Of a stretch of 64,000 nucleotides of DNA, positions 8,088 through 17,340 are shown piece after piece (position 1 is the stretch's first letter; each line of letters begins with the position of its first letter). This DNA comes from Microcella alkaliphila. Its GTDB lineage: Bacteria > Actinomycetota > Actinomycetes > Actinomycetales > Microbacteriaceae. The DNA is taken from contig NZ_AP017315.1 in NCBI RefSeq assembly GCF_002355395.1, positions 2,638,838 through 2,702,837 on the forward strand, read 5' to 3'. The position numbers and the translations under genes were made by a program. The notes under the pieces are model-generated. The model did not search any database. It was not told where the DNA came from and saw only the letters and a list, made by a program, of their open reading frames with translations.

Positions 8088-9404
8088 ATGAAACACAGCA
8101 AGCGAACACGTGCCGTTCTCGCAGTGACTGCGGCGCTCTCCATGACGGCGCTCGCGGCCTGCGCTCCAGTGGCGGAGCCCGAGGGTCAAGAGCAAACCCT
8201 CAACATCGCATACTGGAACTACGGTCCGCCCGCCGAAGCCGGCAACGAAGCGATCGCGAACGGCTTCATGGAGGCGAACCCCGATGTCAAGGTGACGTTG
8301 ACCCCTATCGCTGGCGACAACTGGGGCAGCTACTACGCGAACCTTGCTACCCTTATCGCGAGCGGCGAGCGGCCTGACCTCGCGTTCACGGCATCTGAGG
8401 GCATCAAGTTCCTCTCGGAGAACGGCCTAGTCGTCCCGATCAACGAGTACCTGGAGTCGGACCCGGATGCCGCCGCCATCCAAGACGACATCGCCTCCGA
8501 GCTGCTGGACTCCTTTGCCGTCGAAGGCAACATCACGGCGCTACCTAACGGCTGGAACAACATGGTCGTCTACTACAACACCGCGGTCTTCGACGCTGCC
8601 GGGCTTCCGTATCCGGAGAGCGACTGGACGTGGGAGGAGTTCCGCGAGACGGCGGCCGCCTTGTCTGCCGACACCAACGGCGACGGAGTCAACGACCAGT
8701 TCGGTTTCACCTGGGCCTCGAACGAAATTTTCCCCGGAATTCTGCCCTGGGTTGCCAACGCTGGTGGCAATCTCGTCAACGACGACGTCACGGAAGCGAC
8801 CGCCAACAGCGCTCCGGTCGTCGAGGCGGTGAGCTTCCTCAAGGGACTCATCGACGATGGCATCGCACCGGCACCGAGCCCGATGGGAGACATCTTCACG
8901 GCCTTCCAGAATGGGAACGTGGCGATGTTCGGCGCAGGACGCTGGCCGAGCGCGACCTTCCTGCCGGCAGGCTTCACCGATTGGGACATCCAGATCTACC
9001 CGACCGGAGCGACCTACCAGACCGTCGCGGGAGCTAATGGGTACGCAATCCTGACTTCGGCTGCCAACCCTGACCTTGCCTGGGAGCTCCAGAAGTACAC
9101 GGCAAGCGCAGAGATCCAAGATTCGCTGATCGGAACTCCCGAGGCTCCGCGCGACGCGATTCCGACGACCCGTTCGACGGCGCAGAAGACCGTGGACGCA
9201 GGAATCCCGCCGCAGAACGGAGCGCTCTTCTACGGTTCGGTCGACGACTACCCAGTGCTCTCGCCCTTCCCGGCACCCGCGCAGTATTCGGAGTACGAGG
9301 CCACGGTTCTGCGTTTCGTGCAGCTGATCTTTGCTGGCGAAGTTGCAGTCGAAGACGGGCTAGATCAGCTGCAGGCAGAGCTGACCGCTCTAATCAGCGG
9401 CTAA
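8088..9404 (+). CDS. Sugar ABC transporter substrate-binding lipoprotein (CUT1 type)
   Basis: This 438-aa extracellular solute-binding protein resembles the MalE/UgpB group. The signal peptide ends in the lipobox LAAC with the lipidated cysteine at residue 25. The mature domain starts TLNIAYWNYGPPAEAGN, and contains GERPDLAFTASEG and FPAPAQYSEYE, as expected for a type-2 oligosaccharide-binding fold. The ATG at 8088 is preceded by GGAGAGG at 8071-8077, while an upstream in-frame ATG at 8016 would overlap the promoter. It is the first gene of the operon, and two hairpins separate it from the permease genes. No ATPase of the MsiK/MalK type is encoded here; actinobacteria often use a shared one encoded elsewhere. 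Confidence 0.93.
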   Translation: MKHSKRTRAVLAVTAALSMTALAACAPVAEPEGQEQTLNIAYWNYGPPAEAGNEAIANGFMEANPDVKVTLTPIAGDNWGSYYANLATLIASGERPDLAFTASEGIKFLSENGLVVPINEYLESDPDAAAIQDDIASELLDSFAVEGNITALPNGWNNMVVYYNTAVFDAAGLPYPESDWTWEEFRETAAALSADTNGDGVNDQFGFTWASNEIFPGILPWVANAGGNLVNDDVTEATANSAPVVEAVSFLKGLIDDGIAPAPSPMGDIFTAFQNGNVAMFGAGRWPSATFLPAGFTDWDIQIYPTGATYQTVAGANGYAILTSAANPDLAWELQKYTASAEIQDSLIGTPEAPRDAIPTTRSTAQKTVDAGIPPQNGALFYGSVDDYPVLSPFPAPAQYSEYEATVLRFVQLIFAGEVAVEDGLDQLQAELTALISG

Positions 9405-9423
9405 CAGCTACACATCCGAATCC

Positions 9424-9490
9424 GAGCCGATGTTTCGGCTCCTTGATCGAGGGTGGCAGGCAGGCGGCAAGCCCCTGCCAGCCACCCTCG
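9424..9490 (+). promoter_or_regulatory. Two tandem stem-loops between binding-protein and permease genes
   Basis: The first hairpin pairs GAGCCGA (9424-9430) with TCGGCTC (9435-9441). The second pairs 17-nt arms at 9448-9464 and 9474-9490 with one mismatch and a 9-nt loop. No T tract follows. Such structures after a binding-protein gene commonly stabilise its mRNA or weaken read-through, giving more binding protein than permease. That role is inferred from position. Confidence 0.6.
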
Positions 9491-9506
9491 CGACGGTGAG
9501 GCTCTC

Positions 9507-10385
9507 ATGACTCGACAACGCGACGGCCTCGCGGCGGCAGCATTCCTTGCCCCGTCTGCCGCCAGCTTCCTGATCTTCGTTCTGGCTCCGACTATCGGAG
9601 TCATCGCCCTCAGCTTCTTCAGCTGGAACCTTCTGAGCGACGGGCGGTTCATCGGCACCGAGAACTTCGAACGGATATTCACCGACAGACGACTGGCGGA
9701 TGTCTATCGATCAACCACGTTCATGGCTTTGTCGATTCTGGCCGTCAACATCATCGTTGGCCTGCTTCTCGCCGTGCTGCTCGAGACGCGAATGCCTCGA
9801 TGGCTCCGAGGGTTCTTTCGGCTCTCGTTTCTCTTCCCCTTCGTCGTCTCCTCATCGGCCGTCGCGCTCATATGGCGCTTCCTGTTCAACAAAGACTTAG
9901 GCCTCATCAACTACTGGCTTGGGCTCGTCGGACTCGACAGAGTCGACTGGCTCGGCTCCAGCGCGTGGGCGCCGATCGCTGTGATCATCGTGAGCTCGTG
10001 GAAGACCCTAGGGTTCTCGATCCTTGTGTACATCGCAGGCCTTCAGTCAATCCCCGCATCCCTGAAGGAAGCCGCAATCGTCGATGGCGCCAATGCCTGG
10101 CAGCGCTTTTGGCGGATCACCTTGCCACTGCTATCCCCGACCGTGTTTTTCCTTGTCGTGATCAACACCATCAACGCGTTCCAGATATTCGCCGAGCCCC
10201 GTGTGCTCACGCAGGGAGGCCCGGGAGACTCCAGTCGCACCGTCGTTCAGTACATCTACGACACGGCGTTCCAGAGCTTTGATCTCGGCTACGCCTCCAC
10301 GATCAGCATCACGCTGATGCTGATCCTTATCCTGCTCACGCTGATTCAGTTCCGCGTCTCCCGGAGATGGACACACTACGAATGA
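9507..10385 (+). CDS. Sugar ABC transporter permease, MalF/UgpA type
   Basis: This 292-aa membrane protein has six predicted transmembrane segments. The first is at residues 8-35 (AAFLAPSAASFLIFVLAPTI) and the inner-membrane permease domain follows. The EAA loop appears as ASLKEAAIVDGANAWQRFWR near residue 190 and contacts the ATPase. The start at 9507 follows GGTGAGG; an earlier in-frame ATG would add residues unlike the family. Its stop overlaps the start of the second permease gene by four bases (ATGA). It pairs with that protein to form the membrane channel for the sugar bound by the 8088-9404 product. Confidence 0.93.
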   Translation: MTRQRDGLAAAAFLAPSAASFLIFVLAPTIGVIALSFFSWNLLSDGRFIGTENFERIFTDRRLADVYRSTTFMALSILAVNIIVGLLLAVLLETRMPRWLRGFFRLSFLFPFVVSSSAVALIWRFLFNKDLGLINYWLGLVGLDRVDWLGSSAWAPIAVIIVSSWKTLGFSILVYIAGLQSIPASLKEAAIVDGANAWQRFWRITLPLLSPTVFFLVVINTINAFQIFAEPRVLTQGGPGDSSRTVVQYIYDTAFQSFDLGYASTISITLMLILILLTLIQFRVSRRWTHYE

Positions 10386-11233
10386 CGTCACCACTTTCCG
10401 CACGGGTTACCGGCGTCGGATCACGCATCCTCACCTTCGGCACCTTGACCATCGCTGCGATCGCGATCGCAGCTCCGTTCTTGTGGATCTTCCGGGCGGC
10501 GCTCTCCCCGAGTGACGCCGAGTTGTATCGACTACCGCCGACGCTCCTGCCGAGCGATCAGACGCTCGCGAACTTCGGCAAGGTGTTCGAGCAGGTTCCG
10601 TTCACCAACTTCGTGCTGAACTCACTGATCGTCGCCACGTCGATTACGGCCGCTCAACTCATCACCTGTTCGACAGCCGGCTACGCATTCGCCCGGCTCA
10701 ACTTCCGGGGTAGAGGGGTGCTGTTCGCCATCGTCATCGGATCCCTGATGATTCCGATCCAAATCACGATCGTGCCGCTGTTCCTCGTGATGTCACGACT
10801 CGACCTGACCAACACCCTGTGGGCGCTGATCCTGCCACCCATCTTCAGCGCGTTCGGGATCTTCCTGATGCGACAACACTTCCTCAGCCTGCCGTACGAA
10901 CTCGAAGAAGCAGCGCGAATCGACGGAGCCGGACACGCACGCATCTTCTTCCAGGTGATGTTGCCGCTGTCGGGACCCGCCCTTGCCACTCTCGGGATCA
11001 TCACCTTTACGTACTGGTGGAACGACCTGCTTCTCCCGTTGGTCATGATCAACGACACCGCGACGCAGACACTCCCGGTCGGCCTCGTCCTTCTCGCTGG
11101 GCGTTTCTCGACGGGATCCCTCGGGACCATCGCAGCTGGGATCACCTTGGCAATCATCCCGGTACTTATCGTCTTCGTGATCGCCCAGAAGTGGATTGTC
11201 CAATCCATCGCGTCGAGCGGACTGAAGCTGTGA
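10382..11233 (+). CDS. Sugar ABC transporter permease, MalG/UgpE type
   Basis: This 283-aa second permease subunit has six hydrophobic segments. The EAA loop is visible as LPYELEEAARIDGAGHARIF near residue 180, and SDAELYRLPPTLLPS follows the first helix, as is usual for MalG homologues. The ATG at 10,382 lies within the stop of the first permease gene, and its own TGA overlaps the ATG of the next gene (TGATG). This tight coupling supports a single transcript. Both permeases are of the CUT1 class, which usually imports oligosaccharides or glycosides rather than free monosaccharides. Confidence 0.93.
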   Translation: MTSPLSARVTGVGSRILTFGTLTIAAIAIAAPFLWIFRAALSPSDAELYRLPPTLLPSDQTLANFGKVFEQVPFTNFVLNSLIVATSITAAQLITCSTAGYAFARLNFRGRGVLFAIVIGSLMIPIQITIVPLFLVMSRLDLTNTLWALILPPIFSAFGIFLMRQHFLSLPYELEEAARIDGAGHARIFFQVMLPLSGPALATLGIITFTYWWNDLLLPLVMINDTATQTLPVGLVLLAGRFSTGSLGTIAAGITLAIIPVLIVFVIAQKWIVQSIASSGLKL

Positions 11234-11889
11234 TGAGCCTTTCCGCCGCCCACCGCACCGATGGTGGCATCCATCGGCTCATCGCCACGAGCCGCCAGGT
11301 GTGGCGGGAGCTTCCCGCCGCCTTGGCGATAGGCGTGATCACAATCGCGGGCACCATGCCGGTGGTCGGCTCAGTATTCGCAGGAGCACCCGCCTGGGTT
11401 CTCGGAGTCAGTACCCTCCCGTTCTTCCTGGTGTCGACCGGCATCGCGCACGTCGGTGTTCGAGTGAGCAGAGGGGAGCGCCCACGCGTCGAAAGCCTTG
11501 CCCAAGGCGACGTCGGTGTCGCGCTCATCCTCTCGGGCGCGATGACACTTTCGGCAGCCCTGATTCAGATCGACGGTGTGGCTCGCGGTGCGGGATTCGC
11601 ACTCACCGCTCTGACCCTGTTCACCGCACCGATCATCGTCGGGTACGGGGCTATTCGAGACCGGCGGGGAATCTCGGCAATTCGAGGAGGACTCATTCTC
11701 ACGGCGGCGAAGCCCCTTGAGGCGGTGACGCTGCTCTCCGTTGGGATACTCGTCAGTTTCGCCCTGATCGCCAGCGCCGGAGTGCTCGGCCTGGTCGCCC
11801 CCGTCTTCCTGGCGACCTTCATCGCTCACACAGTCGCAGGCATGCTGACGGAGCTCGACATCTATCCGACATCAGAGTCCGTGTCATGA
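11233..11889 (+). CDS. Operon-linked multi-pass membrane protein, possibly DUF624/YesL-like
   Basis: This 218-aa protein has about five hydrophobic segments, at roughly residues 30-60, 62-80, 100-125, 130-150 and 175-205. It contains a conserved-looking WRELPAALAIGVITIAGTMP opening. The start overlaps the permease stop and its stop overlaps the next gene's ATG, so it is co-translated with the transporter. Small membrane proteins of the DUF624 (YesL) family often accompany CUT1 transporters in Gram-positive sugar operons, and size and placement fit that group. I cannot see a diagnostic motif, so the family assignment is tentative. It may act as an accessory transport subunit. Confidence 0.7.
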   Translation: MSLSAAHRTDGGIHRLIATSRQVWRELPAALAIGVITIAGTMPVVGSVFAGAPAWVLGVSTLPFFLVSTGIAHVGVRVSRGERPRVESLAQGDVGVALILSGAMTLSAALIQIDGVARGAGFALTALTLFTAPIIVGYGAIRDRRGISAIRGGLILTAAKPLEAVTLLSVGILVSFALIASAGVLGLVAPVFLATFIAHTVAGMLTELDIYPTSESVS

Positions 11890-14213
11890 CCACGAAACAG
11901 ACCCTCGGGGCACCGTCGCCCGCCGCAGAAAAATCGGCTCAGTCGGTGGGCACGGTGTCTCGAGATCTCAACGCCACCAGTCCTCATCAAGAAAGATGCC
12001 CCTCCATCGTGACAATCCCGCTCCCGCCCGTGACCGGCCCTGATACCGCGTGGTGGACCACGTCTCGTCGTCGAATCTTCCTTGATTCACACACTCCGGA
12101 TTGGACTGACCCCCATCAGCGTGGCAACATCGGCGACCCGCACGTGACTCTCCTCTCAGGAGTTCAACCGGAACAGGACCTGGAGACTCTCGCGACCGCA
12201 GGCGTCGACTCGGTCGTGCTCTTCGCGAAATGTCAGTACGGCAACTCGTACTACCCCACCGCCGTCGGTCGAACACATGGTGCGCTCAACGGCCGCGATC
12301 TTTTCGGCGAACAGATCCAGGCAGCACACCGGCGCGGGATCCGGGTGATCGCGTACTTCTCCAACATGTGGGATACCGCTGCCGCGGGGGCGAACCCCGA
12401 CTGGAGACTGGTGCCCTCGCCAGCACGGGGAAGCACGGGCCGCTGGCCGGCGTTGTGTCTCCTCAGTCCCTACCGAAGCCACGCACTGCGGCACGTGGCA
12501 GAAATCGCTGAACGCTACCCCATCGACGGCCTGTGGAGCGACATCCTTACGGCCGGCCCCTGCGTCTGCGAACGCTGCGAGAGCCTATTCCGTGACCGCT
12601 TCGGTCGCGCCATGCCGACGGATCGGCGCGATCCGAACTGGGCTGACCTCATTCACTTCACACAAGACATCATCAAGGGCTACTTGGCAGAGCAGCGCGA
12701 CGTGTTGCGCAGCATCCGACCCCAGTGCGCCCTGATTCCGAACTTCTACGCGACAACGTTCGTCGATGCCGTCACCGGGTTGTCGACGAGTCACCTCGAG
12801 CTTGCCGATATCGGGTCGAGCGAGGGGTACACCGATTGGCACGGCCTCGGGTTCCCCAGTTTCGCCGCGCGATACATCTCCGCGGGCGTTAACGGTCGAC
12901 CCAGTGAAGTGCTCGTGAGCCGCTTCGTGCACACCTGGGACTTCACCATGCGGTCAGAGGCACAGCTTCGCTTCGAGGCCTTCACCGTGGCCGCTCACGG
13001 CGTGACGGTTTCCGTCGACGATCAGCCATATGCAACCGGGGCCATCGAGTCCGAGGTCTACCGGCGCTTGACCACGGTGTTCCAGACCATCACGGAACGG
13101 GCGCCCTGGCTTGAGCAGGCCACCCCGGAACGCTACGTCGCTCTCTATGCCAGCCAGCGAGCGCGCGAGCTGGAGAGCATCCTCGGCGATGACGAGCGCC
13201 CACCCCTCGGAGAGCAATCGGCACAGTTTCCCCCGAGCGAACCGCGCACCGCCGCCAGCGATCTGGTCGCGGCCGTCACGGGAACGTATCGCTCTCTCGT
13301 CGAGGCGCATTTTCCCGTGGCCATCATGGATGAGCGCGCCGAGGCCCTGTCAAACCTGAAGGATTTCGCGGTGCTCGTCCTTCCCGACGTGCTCTCTCTC
13401 TCGCATTCCGAGATCACCGCGATCGACGCCTTCGTCCGCGCGGGCGGCGGCCTCGTGGTCACCGGAGAAGCAGGAACCCGTGACGCGCGGGGCCAGCAAC
13501 AGGAGATGCATCCGACGCTGACGGAACTGCTCGGAGTTCGATTCGGCCCAGCGCTCGATGACCCGTACCCGTACATCCGACTGGAAGGGGAATGGGCGGA
13601 GAAACTCGGTTCGTGGCCGATTCCGCACTACGGCCGAATCCCTCAGTTGATCGATGTCGCACCAGATGTGACGACTCTCGCAACAAGAATCCGATCGGTG
13701 CTGACCACAGACGAGTCGACTTACTGGCACAACAACCAGCCGGCGCCGGGGGTCACCACACTCGAACCGATCATCGTCGAACGGTCGGTCGGCGCAGGGA
13801 AGGTCATCGTTTCCGCAGCACGTCTTGGCAACAACAAGGCGCGACAAGGCCACGGAACGTATCGAGAGCTGATCACCAGCCTTGTCCAGCGAGTGGCACC
13901 GAACCCTCCGACCATGGAGGTCGTCGGGGCCTTCCCCAACACGGAGGTCGTTGTCGCCCGTCAGCAAGATCGCCTGATCGTTCATCTCGTCACCGGGCAC
14001 CCCGTCGTCGCGTTGGACGTCGCCGGGGCGGCACAGCCCGCCGCCATCGAAGAAGTCGCCCGCCTGTCGGAGTTCACGCTCCGTGTCGCTGGAGCGCTGT
14101 CAGCGGCCCGAGTCGTCGCGGGAGCGGAGCACAACCTACCCATCGACGACGGCCGTGTGACCCTCACGAATCTCACCGATTGGGAGACGCTCGTCTTCCG
14201 ACTCAACAGCTAG
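11886..14213 (+). CDS. Glycoside-hydrolase-like protein with beta-galactosidase trimerisation-type domain
   Basis: The 775-aa product looks like the GHL6/GH42-related architecture. An N-terminal TIM-barrel-like domain (about residues 60-400) has TAGVDSVVLFAKCQYGNSYY, AAHRRGIRVIAYFSNMWD and PIDGLWSDILTAGPCVCERC. It is followed by a flavodoxin-like domain at 440-640 (FAVLVLPDVLSLSHSEITAI, VRAGGGLVVTGEAGTRD), typical of beta-galactosidase trimerisation modules. No signal peptide is seen, so it acts in the cytoplasm on imported glycosides. Asp or Glu residues in the GLWSDI and SSEGYTDWHG segments are candidate catalytic residues. It sits between the transporter and the monosaccharide-processing genes, which fits release of a monosaccharide. 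The substrate is unknown. Confidence 0.75.
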   Translation: MTTKQTLGAPSPAAEKSAQSVGTVSRDLNATSPHQERCPSIVTIPLPPVTGPDTAWWTTSRRRIFLDSHTPDWTDPHQRGNIGDPHVTLLSGVQPEQDLETLATAGVDSVVLFAKCQYGNSYYPTAVGRTHGALNGRDLFGEQIQAAHRRGIRVIAYFSNMWDTAAAGANPDWRLVPSPARGSTGRWPALCLLSPYRSHALRHVAEIAERYPIDGLWSDILTAGPCVCERCESLFRDRFGRAMPTDRRDPNWADLIHFTQDIIKGYLAEQRDVLRSIRPQCALIPNFYATTFVDAVTGLSTSHLELADIGSSEGYTDWHGLGFPSFAARYISAGVNGRPSEVLVSRFVHTWDFTMRSEAQLRFEAFTVAAHGVTVSVDDQPYATGAIESEVYRRLTTVFQTITERAPWLEQATPERYVALYASQRARELESILGDDERPPLGEQSAQFPPSEPRTAASDLVAAVTGTYRSLVEAHFPVAIMDERAEALSNLKDFAVLVLPDVLSLSHSEITAIDAFVRAGGGLVVTGEAGTRDARGQQQEMHPTLTELLGVRFGPALDDPYPYIRLEGEWAEKLGSWPIPHYGRIPQLIDVAPDVTTLATRIRSVLTTDESTYWHNNQPAPGVTTLEPIIVERSVGAGKVIVSAARLGNNKARQGHGTYRELITSLVQRVAPNPPTMEVVGAFPNTEVVVARQQDRLIVHLVTGHPVVALDVAGAAQPAAIEEVARLSEFTLRVAGALSAARVVAGAEHNLPIDDGRVTLTNLTDWETLVFRLNS

Positions 14214-14221
14214 GAATACCG

Positions 14222-15865
14222 ATGCCGAACTACACCCTGCCTTCCGCGCCAGCACGTCCGAAACTCGAGCCCACGACCGCGTGGCTAGTTGCTAGCGGTG
14301 ACCTCCGCGAGGCGCCGAACAAAGCCGGTTGGCCGATCCAGGCCGCGATGGAGGCCGAGCTGGCCCGCGTGTTCGCGGATTTGGGGTGGACCATCAAGCG
14401 AGCACACCCCGTCGATGCCGAGACCGGGCACGGCTTCATTTCCAGTCAACGCATGGGCCTCGAGGTGTTCCGGAACATCCCAGTCGATGCCCCCCTCGTC
14501 GTCGCGGAATCCGTCTGGCAGTACAGTCATCACCTTCTGGCGGGCCTCCGCACCCATCGAGGGCCGATCTTGACGGTGGCCAACTTTGAAGGCAGTGCGC
14601 CCGGTTTGGTTGGTCTTCTCGGGTTGAACGGTGGCTTGACGAAGATGGGCACCCCTTACTCAACGATTTGGAGTGTGGACTTCCGGGATCAGTGGTTCAT
14701 CGAGGGAATCCGAAGCTGGATCGAGAGCGGCACGATCGAACACGACCAACGTCACGTCCGCGCACTCGACGCCCTTCCGGAGAACCACGAGGTCGCGCTC
14801 GGGCGGGCCCTCGCCGCGCAGTTGCAGGCAGACAAGGCCATCTTCGGCGTCTTCGACGAGGGTTGCATGGGTATGTACAACGCGATCATCGACGACGAAC
14901 TGATGAATCCCCTCGGCATCTACAAGGAGCGACTGTCGCAATCTGCACTCTGGGCCGAGATGCTGACCGTCGATGAAGTCGAAGCGCGGGCGGTACTCGA
15001 GTGGCTACTGTCACGGGGCATGACCTTCCAGTTCGGCCGGGACGAGCACTCAGAACTGACAGAGCACCAGGTTCTCATGCAGGCGCGGATGTACATCTCG
15101 CTCTTGCGCATCGCTGATGATTTCGGGCTCGATGCCATCGGCATCCAGTACCAGCAGGGCCTCAAGGACATCTGCCCAGCATCCGACCTCGCGGAAGGTC
15201 TCATCAACAATGGCGACCGGCCCCCGGTGACCAGCCGCGACGGGTCTCGGGTGCTGTGGGAAGGCCTCCCGGTGCCTCTCGCGAATGAGGCCGACGAAGG
15301 GGTCGCGATCGACGCCCTCGTCACGCATCGAATCTGGCAAGCAATGGGTCTGGATTCTGCCAACACACTCCACGACGTACGGTGGGGCGAAGATTACGAG
15401 GGCCAATTCGTCTGGGTTTTCGAGATCTCCGGTTCGGTTCCCCCGTCGCACTTTGCTGATGGCTACGCAGGGGCAACGGGATGGCGCCAGAACCCGATGT
15501 ACTTCCCGCTTGGCGGCTCAACGATCAAGGGCGTCTCCAAGGCCGGTGAGATCGTATGGTCCCGCGTCTATATCAAGGGTGGCAGCCTTCACGTCGACAT
15601 CGGCCGCGGGTCCGCGATCGACCTCCCCGCCGAGGAGACGGAGCGGCGGTGGCAGGCAACGAATCCGGAATGGCCCATCATGCACGCCGTCCTGCACGGT
15701 GTCAGCCGCAACCAGTTCATGGCGCGCCACAAGGCGAACCACGTCCAGGTCGCCTACGCACCATCGGCCGAGGTTGCCGACAGGGCACTGGCCGCCAAGG
15801 CGGCAATGTTCGATGCTCTCGGAGTGGCCGTGCACCTGATTGGTGACGCTCAGATCGTGCGATGA
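14222..15865 (+). CDS. L-fucose/L-arabinose isomerase-superfamily protein
   Basis: This 547-aa protein belongs by appearance to the FucI/AraA fold group. The N-terminal part (AWLVASGDLREAPNKAGWP) resembles the substrate-binding Rossmann-like domains. The segment FGVFDEGCMGMYNAIIDDEL near residues 215-235 carries the acidic residues expected for divalent-metal binding, and IGIQYQQGLKDICPASDLAE near 305 is another conserved block. Isomerases of this group convert an aldose to its ketose. The start 9 bp after the glycosidase stop, and an overlap with the kinase gene, place it in the operon. Divergence from classical FucI and AraA is marked, so the sugar may be unusual, and a non-isomerase role cannot be excluded. 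Confidence 0.7.
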   Translation: MPNYTLPSAPARPKLEPTTAWLVASGDLREAPNKAGWPIQAAMEAELARVFADLGWTIKRAHPVDAETGHGFISSQRMGLEVFRNIPVDAPLVVAESVWQYSHHLLAGLRTHRGPILTVANFEGSAPGLVGLLGLNGGLTKMGTPYSTIWSVDFRDQWFIEGIRSWIESGTIEHDQRHVRALDALPENHEVALGRALAAQLQADKAIFGVFDEGCMGMYNAIIDDELMNPLGIYKERLSQSALWAEMLTVDEVEARAVLEWLLSRGMTFQFGRDEHSELTEHQVLMQARMYISLLRIADDFGLDAIGIQYQQGLKDICPASDLAEGLINNGDRPPVTSRDGSRVLWEGLPVPLANEADEGVAIDALVTHRIWQAMGLDSANTLHDVRWGEDYEGQFVWVFEISGSVPPSHFADGYAGATGWRQNPMYFPLGGSTIKGVSKAGEIVWSRVYIKGGSLHVDIGRGSAIDLPAEETERRWQATNPEWPIMHAVLHGVSRNQFMARHKANHVQVAYAPSAEVADRALAAKAAMFDALGVAVHLIGDAQIVR

Positions 15866-17340
15866 GCGTCTTCCTCGGTGTCGATATCGGCACGTCGTCA
15901 ACCAAGGGCGTGCTGGTTCACGCGGACGGCACGATCATCGGGCAGGCCGTTCGCCACCATCGACCAACGCGGCCGCATCCGGGCCATGTAGAGATGGCCA
16001 TGGAGCTGTGGTGGGAGGAGTTCATTTCCCTCGCACGCGAGTTGGGGGATGGCCACTCGGTCAGCGCTGTGGGTGTGAGCGGAATGGGTCCATGCGTCGG
16101 CCTCGCTGATCACGATGGCATCCCGACACGACCCGCGATCCTCTACGGGGTCGATACCCGGTCTACCCCTCAGGTTGATCGGCTGACCGGCGAACTGGGT
16201 GCTGACGCTCTCCTTGCACGGTGTGGATCAGTCCTCTCCAGTCAAGCGGCTGGCCCGAAGATCCAGTGGGTTGCGGAGAACGAACCGGACGTGTTTGCCC
16301 GCTCCACACGGTTCTTCATGCCCGCGTCTTGGCTGGCCTGGAATCTGACGGGTGCGTACGTACTCGATCACCAATCGGCCAGTCAGTGCACACCGCTGTA
16401 CGACATAGAGAGCCACGAGTGGTTCGATTCGTGGGCCTTGCCCATTACTCGACACCTTGAACTTCCACATCTAGTGTGGGCACACTCCGTGATCGGAGCA
16501 GTGACGGAGGACGCCGCGCTCGCGACAGGACTGCCTGCGGGCATTCCCGTCATCGCCGGCACGATCGATGCGTGGACCGAAGCGGTCAGTGTCAACGGGC
16601 ACGGCATCGGCGACCTCATGCTCATGTACGGAACAACGATGTTCCTCATCAACACGGTGCCGCAGCCCGTGCGGGTTCCGACCCTCTGGGGCACCGTCGG
16701 AGCATTCCCTGGCACCCACTGTCTCGCGGGAGGAATGGCAACCTCTGGTGCCGTCATGGAGTGGGTTCGCGAGGTGACTGGCGGGAGCAACCACGAAACC
16801 CTCATGCGAGAAGCCGGGACCTCGGGGCATGGCGCTCGCGGCCTGCTCATGCTTCCCTACTTCGCCGGTGAACGAACCCCCATCTCCGACCCGGATGCAC
16901 GAGGAGTCATCATCGGTCTCACGACAGAGCACTCTCCGGCTGATCTCTATCGAGCAGGCCTGGAGGCCACGGCATTCGGAGTCCGACACAACATCGACAC
17001 CATGCGGGCGGCCGGCGGCGACATTCGGCGGCTTGTCGCGGTGGGCGGAGGAACTCAGGGGGACCTCTGGATGCAGATCGTCTCTGACGTGACCGGCCTG
17101 CGGCAAGATGTTCCCGCAGTGACGGTTGGTGCCAGCTTCGGCGCCGCCTACCTCGCAGCGCGCGCTGTCACGAGCGTCAGCATCGACGAGTGGAACCCCG
17201 TGCTCCGAACCGTCGAGCCCGACAGTTCGACGCGAGACTTCTACGACCAGCGATTCGCTCTCTACCGAGAGCTCTACTCCGCCACGGCACCGATCGTGCA
17301 CGCTCTCGCTCAATCTCCACGGAGGGAGCCGAAAACGTGA
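15862..17340 (+). CDS. FGGY-family carbohydrate kinase
   Basis: The 492-aa product is a sugar kinase of the xylulokinase/fuculokinase type, which phosphorylates a ketose or polyol with ATP. The N-terminal phosphate-binding motif is FLGVDIGTSSTKGVLV at residues 3-18. The second-domain signature appears as GAVMEWVREV, FAGERTPISDPDARG and the adenosine-binding LVAVGGGTQGDLWMQIVSD near residue 395. The DA segment of GTIDAWTEAV holds the probable catalytic aspartate. The gene overlaps the isomerase-like gene upstream (ATGA) and the mutarotase gene downstream (GTGA). In this order it would act on the isomerase product. Which sugar is phosphorylated is not evident. Confidence 0.92.
   Translation: MSVFLGVDIGTSSTKGVLVHADGTIIGQAVRHHRPTRPHPGHVEMAMELWWEEFISLARELGDGHSVSAVGVSGMGPCVGLADHDGIPTRPAILYGVDTRSTPQVDRLTGELGADALLARCGSVLSSQAAGPKIQWVAENEPDVFARSTRFFMPASWLAWNLTGAYVLDHQSASQCTPLYDIESHEWFDSWALPITRHLELPHLVWAHSVIGAVTEDAALATGLPAGIPVIAGTIDAWTEAVSVNGHGIGDLMLMYGTTMFLINTVPQPVRVPTLWGTVGAFPGTHCLAGGMATSGAVMEWVREVTGGSNHETLMREAGTSGHGARGLLMLPYFAGERTPISDPDARGVIIGLTTEHSPADLYRAGLEATAFGVRHNIDTMRAAGGDIRRLVAVGGGTQGDLWMQIVSDVTGLRQDVPAVTVGASFGAAYLAARAVTSVSIDEWNPVLRTVEPDSSTRDFYDQRFALYRELYSATAPIVHALAQSPRREPKT

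Noticed and set aside
13592..14221. N-terminal extension of the fucose-isomerase-like frame
   Set aside because: The extension lies within the hydrolase gene in another frame and is arginine-rich. The real start is ATG 14,222.
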